Source: Poa pratensis (lineage: Eukaryota; Streptophyta; Magnoliopsida; Poales; Poaceae). From it: 64,000 bases of DNA. This document shows, in pieces, positions 39,157 through 48,812 of this stretch; the stretch's first letter is position 1, and each line of letters begins with the position of its first letter. The notes under the pieces are model-generated. The model was given only the letters and a program-made list of their open reading frames with translations, was not told the origin of the DNA and did no database searches. A program made the translations under genes and the position numbers. The stretch covers positions 22,844,435 through 22,908,434 of the forward strand of contig CAMZMU010000089.1 of assembly GCA_947311845.1 (NCBI GenBank), written 5' to 3'.

Positions 39157-39164
39157 GCAATTTG

Positions 39165-40159
39165 GCAACCATCAAGAAAATATGCTTACATAGTTCAGGA
39201 AGATGTGCATGATTGTCGTAATTTAATTAACCAGCAAGTGTCAATTGTTACACAGATCTGACTATCTCAACTGACAAACTAATCTAAATCAAATATGGAG
39301 TGTAACTGATCCGATTCAACCCTGCCTGGCCCATTGACCAATGGAATTATTGCATAGCCATAACCACACAGCCACCGGTATCTACACGGTCGACGAAGGG
39401 TTTCCGTGCTTTAGCTACGCGCACTTTGGAGCAGCCAATTCAGGAACTGGACTGTTGCCTCTACTGCAGCCTTGAGTCTAATCTTTTTGCTCATTCTGTA
39501 ATTTGACAACACGGTTCAGGTTCAATACATTAGATGGCTTCAAATATAATCATACTGCAGTGCAGTATTGCAACAGAGCCAATTCAATTCATGAGATCAA
39601 TTCAAATACTCCCTCCGACCCGAATTAGTGTTCGCTGTGGTTTTTTTGCAAAAATTGCCCCTCTTATATTCTCAAGGCAAATTATTCCAGTAGGCACAAT
39701 TTTGGGCGACAAATTTCTAAGCTACCAGCAGTTAGTACATGCAAATCATTAAGACACAACGTGATTCGTACTACTCCAAGATAATACACAACCTGACGCA
39801 GTAGATAATTTGAAGGAAAAGATCCATGATCCAATATGATTTGGGGGAAATACTCGTACTAATTACCTTGGGCGAAGAAGGGAACTGATTCACTGCTAAA
39901 CGTAGGCTTGAGATAGCCGCGGTCGCAGGGTGCTGTGTCCCTCCTCGTCGGGCATCTCCTGGACCAGCAGCCGGAGCCGAGGGTCAAGGCCAAGCTGCGG
40001 AGGCTACGACAACTCCTCAAAGCGCTCTCGAGCAGGATGACCTCGAGGCGGCAGTTGCCGGCGTGAGGCGAACCGCAGCCGGAGTGTGGAGGTCAAGACG
40101 GGGGTTGGGAAGCGGGGACGCGACCGCGGCCACCGGAACTGTGCCACTCCGGGTGGGAG
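39165..40159. other. Non-coding stretch with one MITE-like end
   Basis: At 39609 CTCCCTCCGACCCGAATTAG follows a TA and looks like the left end of another Stowaway-type element; the matching right end was not found. 39900-40060 is GC-rich and exon-like in composition on both strands, but I recognise no protein in it. Confidence 0.4.
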
Positions 40160-40720
40160 ATGAATCGATGATGCGGCGCCTCACCCGAGCTCCATCTCCG
40201 CAGAGAGCGGTCAGGGTCAAAGCACACCGGGATGGGGCGTCGGCGGCGGGGAGCGACCAAGGATCCACGCCGGGTGGGCGGTGATGCGGCGCCCCACCCG
40301 AGCTCCATATCCACGGAGAGCGGTTGGGGTCAGAGCAGGCCGGGATGAGCCGTCGGCGGCGGGGAGCGACCAGAGCGACGAACTAGCGCCGGACGCCGGA
40401 GGTCGTGGTGGAAGCGTGCCCTGCTCTTCCTCTGTGGAGACCAACCCGAGCTCCATCTCCGCAGAGAGCGGTCCGGGTCAAAGCACGCCGGGATGGGGCG
40501 TCGGCGGCGGGGAGCGACCAAGGATCCACGCCGGGTGGGCGGTGATGCGGCGCCCCACCCGAGCTCCATCTCCGCGGAGAGCGGTTGGGGTCAGAGCAGG
40601 CCGGGATGAGCCGTCGGCGGCGGGGAGCGACCAGGGCGACGAACCAGCGCCGGACGCCGGAGTCGTGGTGGAAGCGTGCCCTGCTCTTCCTCTCTGGAGA
40701 CGGGGGCCGTGATTGGTGGA
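40160..40720. repeat. GC-rich 261-bp tandem repeat, two units with internal half-repeats
   Basis: The segment starting GTGATGCGGCGCCCCACCCG at 40281 recurs at 40542 (261 bp apart). Within each unit the phrase 'gagctccat(a/c)tccgc' plus 'cggggagcgaccaag/gagc' occurs twice, so each unit is itself a half-diverged duplication of about 100 bp. The open frames through it (for example 40281-40712, +) are repeat translations with no domain. Confidence 0.75.
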
Positions 40721-40884
40721 TTTTGCCGGTGGAATCGAGTCCTGGGAATAGAATAGCGGCGAAGCGATCATATCACTTGGCGGTGGCATTGTGTAATATT
40801 TTCTAACTCAGCCTACCAATGTAAGGGTAAAATTAGAACTTTTAGGGTAAAATTGGAACTTTTAAAAACGTACCAACCATCACC

Positions 40885-42105
40885 TGTCGTGGTGGGAACA
40901 CGCAGATGCCTAGGGGTAGGCTTATTCTGGGGCCGAATGGGTGCTTGTGGATTCGGGGAGGGATTGCGAGAAGGAATCGCACACGAAGAACACACGAAGA
41001 ACACTGCAAACACAAAGATCTACCCTGCTTCGGGGCCCTCGTGAGGAGGTAAAACCCCTACTGCAGCATCTAGCCTACTCTGGTGTATATCCCTCTCTGT
41101 ATAGGTTGTGGTACAACTGCTCCTCGAGCTGTATGTCAAAACATCTATCTAGTGCTAAGCAGCACAACGAGCTAACAAAGAGAGAGAGGGCAGAGGAAAA
41201 TGAGCCCGCGGGCTGTCCGGGCGTGCCAGGCCTCCTCCTCATCCCATCCCCCTGGTGACTTTATATAGAGGAGACCCAGGGGACAAGGGGACAAGGGTTA
41301 CTATGCAAGGGCCCCACTTGTACTCTAGTCACATCAACCAACTATGCTTGTCCTCTTGTGTGTGTCTTGGGAACCTCCTAGATCATCTGGCAGAATATCT
41401 CGTACGGGACCAGAAAGATATTTGTACTTGACGAGGCCGAGCTGGGATGCCGGTATAGCGAATACCAATCTCGATACTACCGGTGATCCTCGGTCCAACC
41501 CAGCTGAAGAAAAGCTCGGCACGACCTGGCCGGACCGAGGCGCTGGCGCATGCGGAGGCTCGGTCGAGACAAAGGCAACAGCTCGGCCCACTCCTGCGGT
41601 GCACGCTGGCCAAGCCACGGTGCTGGCGTCGCTGCCCTCCCGAGGCTGCCGATACTTTACTTCGGCCGGTAGAAACCAGCGATGCTTCGGCCTTGACTTG
41701 CCCGGGGATTTGGCCCGCTCCGAGGTGGCAGCTCGGCCCGCTCTATTCCGAGGCAGTGGCCCGACTTGCTCTGCGCGACGTCGGCCCACCGAGCTTGAGA
41801 GGTCCGCGGTCCGCCCGAGGCTGGAGGTGGTGGCCTGCTCCGAGGTAACAGCTCGGCCTGGCCCACTTCGGTAAGCTCAGCCCGGTCTGAGGAGCCCAGT
41901 CGAGGTAAAAAGGCCCCTCCGAGGTATATATGCCGGTAAACGTTAGCTCGGCCCAGAAATGGATACTTCGGCCTGTGCAGTGCCAGATCGGTCCAGATTG
42001 CCTTTTTTGCTGTTCTCTTTATCTCTTGCCTATTTAACTCCTGTTTCTTTCTACTAGCTCCACTAAATCACCAGCTTTGGTATACCCGGGGTCACATCCC
42101 CGACA
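40885..42105 (-). repeat. 3' LTR of the non-autonomous element
   Basis: It seems identical in sequence to the copy at 45817-47037, as far as reading by eye shows, including all open frames through it. It ends at the polypurine tract at 42106-42117. Confidence 0.92.
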
Positions 42106-42353
42106 TTAGTCCCCGAGGCTGCGGGGGACTCGCAGAGTCGCGCGCAGTCTTACAAAAATAAATGCCACCATTGAAACCTCCATGTACACGACCTCCTGCG
42201 TGTACGGGCGCCATAGTAATTCAGGCGTCTTTGCCATGCCTTCCAGACCGATTGCAACATCTGGTTGACCGAGCTCACCCGAATCAACAACAAGATGGAC
42301 AGTTTGCACTAAAAATGCGCTGCCTGCTTGGCCACCATTACACATCGGTTCTC

Positions 42354-42580
42354 AGCCCTCCTGGCTTTCACCGAATTGGGATGCCGCCTGCGTCGGTTAG
42401 CCCTCCTGGCTTTTACCGACTTGAGATGCCGCCAGCGTCGGTTAGCCCTCCTGGCTTTTACCGACTAGAATGCCGCCTGCGTCGGTTAGCCCTCCTGGCT
42501 TTTACCGACTGGAATGCCGCCTGCGTCGGTTAGCCCTCCTGGCTTTTACCGACTGGAATGCCGCCTGCGTCGGTTAGACC
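42354..42580 (-). repeat. 45-bp tandem repeat inside the LTR element (first array)
   Basis: Units start 'agccctcctggcttt' at 42354, 42399 and 42444 and continue at 45-bp spacing for about five units. 45 is a multiple of three, so plus-strand frames read a repeating SPPGFYRLEMPPASV. The coding sense is probably incidental, because the element runs on the minus strand. A second, shorter array of the same unit lies at 42803-42947. Confidence 0.85.
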
Positions 42581-43446
42581 GACATAAACCTGCAGCACTG
42601 GCCTGCTTGGTGTATAACCCAAGGTGACAAATACAAACTGCTCCTCGAGCTGTATGATCCAACAAGGGTGGAGAGCTCTAGGAAGAAGAAGAAAGACTAC
42701 CGAGGAAAATGAGCCCAAGGGGCCTCGCGCACCGCGCGTCCCTGGCCTAGCTCCGCGCGCACCCGCGCGTGTGTCTGGCCGAGCTCCTCTCAGCCCTCAA
42801 GTGAGACCCTCCTGGCCTTTACCGAATTGAGATGCCGCCAGCGTCGGTTAGCCCTCCTGGCTTTTACCGACTTGAAATGCCGCCAGCGTTGGTTAGCCCT
42901 CCTGGCTTTTACCGACTTGAAATGCCGCCAGCGTCGGTTGGACCGACATAAACCTGCAAGTTAGTATTTCACACGCCTTGGTACCTCGGCCACTTCTGGG
43001 CTTAACTCACATATGTCTCGATACCTCGGCCCCTCTGGGCAAATCACATATGTCTCGGTACCTCGGCCCCTCTGGGCAAATCACATATGTCTCGATACCT
43101 CGGCCACTTCTGGGCTTATCTCACATATCTCGATACCTCGGCCACTCTGGGCATAACTCACACAGGTCTCGATACCTCGGATGTCCGGTAGCCACTTTGG
43201 GCGCTTGCCGACATCAACGTCTCCAGCCTCTGCTGGTTTAACATAAGCATATCTCGAATGCCGGTTTTAGCCACTCTGGGCGTATACCGACATAGATGCT
43301 TCCAGCCACTGCTGGTTTAACATATACCTGCACAAACATAACTCAACGGTTGCCTCTGGCAAATCAATAGAAAAGATGATTCGGAGATATCACACGATGC
43401 CGCGATATACTGGCGATCCGAAATAAACATCGATCTGGAGATACTA

Positions 43447-43640
43447 GCATAATGCCATGATACACTGGCGAACCGACATAAACGGCAATCTGGAGATATT
43501 AGCATAATGCCATGATACACTGGCGAACCGACATAAACGGCAATCTGGAGATATTAGCATAATGCCATGATACACTGGCGAACCGACATAAACGGCAATC
43601 TGGAGATATTAGCATAATGCCATGATACACTGGCGAACCG
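43447..43640 (-). repeat. 55-bp tandem repeat inside the LTR element
   Basis: 'gcataatgccatgatacac' starts at 43447, 43502, 43557 and 43612, exactly 55 bases apart, with nearly identical units. A neighbouring family of shorter repeats ('ctcgatacctcggcc', 43015-43180) and a 'tcctgcatacctcggatt' array (44145-44215) are similar in style. Confidence 0.85.
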
Positions 43641-44431
43641 ATACCTAAGACCATCTGTGATATACTTTGAGGCATAGTAAACATAAGATGGATCCGATAT
43701 AACCACGACCTTTGATATGAATATTCTCTCGATAAAACCGATATTACCTTTCAATGTCAGTTCATGCATATATATACAGAGAATACTCGACGGGAACAAC
43801 AACTCTATTTGACAGATAAACATAAGTCTGGCAGCAAAACTATGCAAGTAGAAACAGACTCGGTCTCAACCGAGTCCCCGAGTCACTTTTCTTATCTAGG
43901 AGAAACAGTAAAACAGACCGGCTACTCAGCCCTCCTGGTCAAGACATCTTGCCCCAGGGGAAACAACTAATCACAGCAAGGTAGAAACGAGGGGCAGTCC
44001 CCGAGTACTATTTGAGACTATCTAAAAGTATAAGCAGTCATATAAATGATACTTACAATGCGAGGTCGTTGTAGAAGTCTTAATTCGGATTTCCAAGTCT
44101 TAACTCGGATTCCAGAACACCTCAGACTGCAGAATACGTCGGATTCCTGCATACCTCGGATTCCTGCATACCTCGGATTTCCTGCATACCTCGGATTTCC
44201 TGCATACCTCGGATTCCAGGATACCTCGGCAACACACATTCTCAGCAGAACCGACAGTAGCTTTCCGCGTTAGTTCAGCATATATATCATGAAGAATATT
44301 TAACGGAAACTATCTATAGCAGTTGATAGAAACTGAATTTAAGCAGATACTATGCACAAAGAACTAGACTTGGTCACAACCGAGTCCCCGAGCTATTTTT
44401 CTTATCTAGGAGAAACAGCAAAATAAACTGA

Positions 44432-45616
44432 CTAGGAAAAGATAAGCTCCGCAGCAAACGGACAGCCCCCAGATCGAAATACTTGATCCGGGTGAAAATA
44501 AACTAAGCGCGGGGCAGTCCCCGAGTAAAGTTCAAGAATAACTAACTGTACGATGCTAAGCAAACACTTGACGGTTACTAAGTGAACAGGGATGTTTGAA
44601 TGAATGTCGAATGCAAGAGACCTGACCTGCTCGTCCGTGGCCTGGCGTCGCAGGCCAGGTCCGGGGCTGCTTGGAGCTCGGCCTAGCCGAAGCTGCTTGA
44701 GCTCATCCTGCCGAGGTCCACAGCTCGGCCCAGCCGAATCTTGCTGATGCTTGGCCGATCCGAGGCTGGCTTGCACGGCCCAGCCCAGGCGATGCTGCTG
44801 GCTCAGCCCCTGCCGACGCACTCGCAGACATCCTGGCCCAGCCGAACTGGGCACGCTGGTTCGCCCGATACGAACCTGCCTCGGGCGCACTGGCCCAACC
44901 CGGAACCTCGGTCGACCTGCACGGAGACCTCGGGCGGCCTTGCACCCCGGTCCGCCGGCTTCCAGGCACGAGAATCGATCGAGGTAAACCACTACCAAAG
45001 CGAATTGAGGGACCGATCTGACGGCACGCCGGAGTTCCACGGGTAACGCTACCCTGGGTGATGCGGAGCAGTTTGCTGTAGCAGAGAGCTGAGGAGCTCG
45101 GGCGCGTGGATCACGCGGAGAAGACGCCAGCGTCGACGCGCGCCGACGCGGGCCTGGGCGCTCTGCGCGGAGCACTGCACAGATGAGGGCGTGCGCGGAT
45201 GCGCCTGCATGCCGGCAAGAGGAATGGCGAGGGCGCCGCCCTGCTTGCATAGTCGAGGAAGACCAGCCCGGATGCCGCCGAGCGCGCGGATGCGAGGACG
45301 CACGGGAGCACGGAGGCAACCGGCCATGGCGATGCTTGATAACGGGCACGGCGGAGGCGATCTTGCCGCCGAGGGCGGCCGGATGCTGACCTTTACCGCC
45401 GCGAGATGGGGAGCCGCGCAGAGGGAACTTGGGGGACGGGGATGGCTCAGCTGCGGGCAGGGGCGCTCTGGCCCGACGGGCGGTGATGACGCGGGGCGCG
45501 GCCTTGCGCAGGGACTTGAGCGCGGAGGAGATGGAGGTCGCCGGGTGAACCCGTGGAGGCTTGCCCACGGCTTGGTGCGGAGAAGCTGCTGCCGGTGGAA
45601 ACAGAGGTGCGGCCAT
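44432..45616 (-). CDS. 394-codon open frame of unknown meaning in the LTR element
   Basis: This is the longest sense-strand frame in the interior, directly downstream of the putative 5' LTR and primer-binding site, where gag would be expected. The translation is rich in A, R, P and S, with no zinc knuckle, no recognisable capsid or protease motif, and low-complexity character. GC-rich DNA produces such frames by chance. I list it because of its position, not because I believe in a product. Confidence 0.2.
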   Translation of the reverse strand: MAAPLFPPAAASPHQAVGKPPRVHPATSISSALKSLRKAAPRVITARRARAPLPAAEPSPSPKFPLRGSPSRGGKGQHPAALGGKIASAVPVIKHRHGRLPPCSRASSHPRARRHPGWSSSTMQAGRRPRHSSCRHAGASAHALICAVLRAERPGPRRRASTLASSPRDPRARAPQLSATANCSASPRVALPVELRRAVRSVPQFALVVVYLDRFSCLEAGGPGCKAARGLRAGRPRFRVGPVRPRQVRIGRTSVPSSAGPGCLRVRRQGLSQQHRLGWAVQASLGSAKHQQDSAGPSCGPRQDELKQLRLGRAPSSPGPGLRRQATDEQVRSLAFDIHSNIPVHLVTVKCLLSIVQLVILELYSGTAPRLVYFHPDQVFRSGGCPFAAELIFS

Positions 45617-45816
45617 GGCAAGCTTGAGGCGACGGCGACGCGGCGACGGGTATTAGCCCGGCGGATGGTGACGAGGATATTGCTGATGACGACGACGGTG
45701 ATGAGTCTCCGGGATGCGCGAGGTCCTGGCGGCGTTGAGTCCCCGCGCTGATGAAGGAGGTCCCATCCGAAATTAGCCCAGCAAGCGCCACTGTCAGCCC
45801 CACGGTGGGCGCCAAC

Positions 45817-47037
45817 TGTCGTGGTGGGAACACGCAGATGCCTAGGGGTAGGCTTATTCTGGGGCCGAATGGGTGCTTGTGGATTCGGGGAGGGATTGCG
45901 AGAAGGAATCGCACACGAAGAACACACGAAGAACACTGCAAACACAAAGATCTACCCTGCTTCGGGGCCCTCGTGAGGAGGTAAAACCCCTACTGCAGCA
46001 TCTAGCCTACTCTGGTGTATATCCCTCTCTGTATAGGTTGTGGTACAACTGCTCCTCGAGCTGTATGTCAAAACATCTATCTAGTGCTAAGCAGCACAAC
46101 GAGCTAACAAAGAGAGAGAGGGCAGAGGAAAATGAGCCCGCGGGCTGTCCGGGCGTGCCAGGCCTCCTCCTCATCCCATCCCCCTGGTGACTTTATATAG
46201 AGGAGACCCAGGGGACAAGGGGACAAGGGTTACTATGCAAGGGCCCCACTTGTACTCTAGTCACATCAACCAACTATGCTTGTCCTCTTGTGTGTGTCTT
46301 GGGAACCTCCTAGATCATCTGGCAGAATATCTCGTACGGGACCAGAAAGATATTTGTACTTGACGAGGCCGAGCTGGGATGCCGGTATAGCGAATACCAA
46401 TCTCGATACTACCGGTGATCCTCGGTCCAACCCAGCTGAAGAAAAGCTCGGCACGACCTGGCCGGACCGAGGCGCTGGCGCATGCGGAGGCTCGGTCGAG
46501 ACAAAGGCAACAGCTCGGCCCACTCCTGCGGTGCACGCTGGCCAAGCCACGGTGCTGGCGTCGCTGCCCTCCCGAGGCTGCCGATACTTTACTTCGGCCG
46601 GTAGAAACCAGCGATGCTTCGGCCTTGACTTGCCCGGGGATTTGGCCCGCTCCGAGGTGGCAGCTCGGCCCGCTCTATTCCGAGGCAGTGGCCCGACTTG
46701 CTCTGCGCGACGTCGGCCCACCGAGCTTGAGAGGTCCGCGGTCCGCCCGAGGCTGGAGGTGGTGGCCTGCTCCGAGGTAACAGCTCGGCCTGGCCCACTT
46801 CGGTAAGCTCAGCCCGGTCTGAGGAGCCCAGTCGAGGTAAAAAGGCCCCTCCGAGGTATATATGCCGGTAAACGTTAGCTCGGCCCAGAAATGGATACTT
46901 CGGCCTGTGCAGTGCCAGATCGGTCCAGATTGCCTTTTTTGCTGTTCTCTTTATCTCTTGCCTATTTAACTCCTGTTTCTTTCTACTAGCTCCACTAAAT
47001 CACCAGCTTTGGTATACCCGGGGTCACATCCCCGACA
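45817..47037 (-). repeat. 5' LTR of the non-autonomous element
   Basis: Same length and apparently same sequence as the LTR at 40885-42105. Next to its inner end lies the primer-binding-site-like TTGGCGCCCACCGTGGGGC (minus strand, ending near 45797). Confidence 0.92.
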
Positions 47038-47042
47038 TCACC

Positions 47043-47995
47043 TCTAGCTATATTATATAGTAGAGATAATTGCGTTTGGTTGCTTTTTAGATGGACAAAT
47101 ACAAACCAATATTGAACTGTATTTGGATTTGATAAGCCGATGGCAGTTCTGTTTTTTTTGGTACTGTCAAATTTTAATTAATCTTACGAATATATGTATA
47201 ATTACCAAAACATTGAGCATCTCAGTGAAGGTGTTTGATAACCAACACTCTATTTCTCAAACGCAACACCCAACTATTATGGTATATAAAATTTAACAAA
47301 ATATAAAGGAAACACACCATTAGTCATGGGACTTTTACGAGATGTGTAATTTAGTCACTGAACTCCCACAATGTTGTGTGATGGTCACTCAGTTTTTTAT
47401 GAGCATACCATCAAAAGTGTGACAACATAGCTAAGTGACGGTGGCAAGCTAACTGCGTTGTTGACCAGCCGGGGCGACCAGTTTTATTGCCAAAAAATTG
47501 TGAAAAGTCTCACCTGAGCAATAACGCTTGAGGCAGTTCTAGTGTGTTCGCCTTCTGAGCGCGGCGATATGCAGGTGGCGGGAGAGCTGCTCAACGACGA
47601 TGTGAGCACCACACGGAGGAAGTAACAACATTGTTCGCCGCTGAGATCCATGAAATGAAGCGTCAGAATTCAAGACACCTGATTTGGAGATTTTTTTGTC
47701 GTTGGGTTAGGTTGGGGTAATTTGGGGCTGAAATGTTGTAATCAAGCATGGTGCGGTTGCCTCTTTAATCAATTTTTATTGTGTGTGTAATTTTGTATCA
47801 CTATGGTCGATTAGCTTCGGTAACTGAAGCTAGAGTTATGTGCTTGATTTTAAAAAACTTGTTGTGTAGGATGATTTGATGATCGGCTTAGTATAGAAGT
47901 TCATTATTTGGTGTTTTTCCGTGGGAATTGGGTAGAAAATAACCTACTTGGGTGAGAACCTTTGATGGCTTAGACAGGCAACTCATGTGATGTGT
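47043..47995. other. Spacer between the LTR element and the LINE remnants
   Basis: AT-rich, without recognised coding. It starts at the right copy of the TCACC target duplication, so its left edge was once contiguous with 40884. Confidence 0.4.
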
Positions 47996-47999
47996 TCAT

Positions 48000-48812
48000 A
48001 CATAAGAAGTTTACTGGTCTCGGTGTGTTCATTTGTAGGCTAAAGGAGCAGGGTGTTGGGATAGAGGTTCTAGAAACCAAGAACAAAATCTGCTATGCAA
48101 ATGGTTTTTCATGCTCTTATCGGACGATGGAGTTTGGCATGAGCTGATTCATAATAAGTACTTGCATTCTAAATCTTTATCCCAAGTTAAAGTTCGGCCA
48201 TATGATTCTCCCTTTTGGAAAGGCCTCATGAATGTCAAAACTGACTTCTTTTGATTGTGGATCTTTAACTGTTGAAAATGGGGTAAGTGCCCGTTTTTTG
48301 GAGGATACTTGGCTAGGCGATAAACCCATTTCTCGTCAATATCCGTCCCTGTACAACATAGCTCAACGAAAGGATGTTTCAGTGGCATCAGTTTTGGCAC
48401 AGGCTCCTCCTCCTTACTTAGGTTTCCTAAGAGTCCTAATTGGTTTTAGTTGAGATTGATGGCTACACCTTGTTAGTCGATTGATGGAGGTGCAACTTTC
48501 TGACGCCCATGATGTGTTTAATTGGAATTGACCACATCAGGAAAATTACGGCGAAATCTTTATATTTAGATTATATGAGTGATCATACTAGGTGCGTCCG
48601 TAAATATATCTCTAAAATGAAGGTACCACTAAAATTAAGATTTTTATGTAGTTCTTATATCGTAAGGAGATTCTTATAAAAGATAACCTATAGCTAAGCG
48701 TAATTGGAATAGATGTAAAAAATGTTGTTTTGTAATCAATAGGAGACGATTCAACACTTGTTTATATCTTGTCCCTTGTCTAAGATTGTTTGGCGTATTG
48801 TTTTCATGGCTT
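48000..48812 (+). mobile_element. LINE remnant, plus strand (C-terminal part of ORF2)
   Basis: Broken frames read GVWHELIHNKYLHSKSLSQ, DSPFWKGLMNVKTDFF and ENGVSARFLEDTWLGDKPIS with PSLYNIAQRK, the stretch between the RT and zf-RVT domains of plant LINEs. Near 48680-48800 the zinc-binding part follows (CCFCNQ, ETIQHLFISCPLSKIVW). Several stops and shifts separate the pieces. The remnant stops where the opposite-strand LINE begins. Confidence 0.75.

Larger units (their letters stand above)
40885..47037 (-). mobile_element. Complete non-autonomous LTR retrotransposon (gypsy-like), very young
   Basis: Two LTRs of exactly 1221 bases (40885-42105, 45817-47037) are flanked by the 5-bp duplication TCACC (40880-40884 and 47038-47042). 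On the minus strand each LTR begins TGTCGGGGATGTGACCCCGG and ends CCACCACGACA. The sequence after the minus-strand 5' LTR, TTGGCGCCCACCGTGGGGC, looks like a plant gypsy primer-binding site, and CTCGGGGACTAA directly before the other LTR serves as the polypurine tract, so the element runs right to left. A minus-strand TATA box CTCTATATAAAG lies in each LTR. The 3.7-kb interior has no gag or pol that I recognise, so it must depend on a partner element for movement. Confidence 0.92.

Noticed and set aside
40281..40712. 143-codon plus-strand frame with repeated motif
   Set aside because: Explained by the 261-bp GC-rich tandem repeat; frames are open on both strands and have no recognised domain.
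41334..41874. Open frames of 151 and 176 codons on opposite strands, repeated identically at 46266-46806
   Set aside because: They lie inside the two LTRs and are identical because the LTRs are; no protein signature, and overlapping frames on both strands point to composition effects.
43447..43640. Regular 55-bp repeats that could look like a CRISPR array
   Set aside because: The whole unit is repeated without unique spacers, and the setting is a plant retrotransposon. It is an ordinary tandem repeat.
45049..45945. 298-codon minus-strand frame crossing the LTR boundary
   Set aside because: It starts in the LTR, runs through the primer-binding site and overlaps the 394-codon frame in another phase; this is leader sequence rather than gag.
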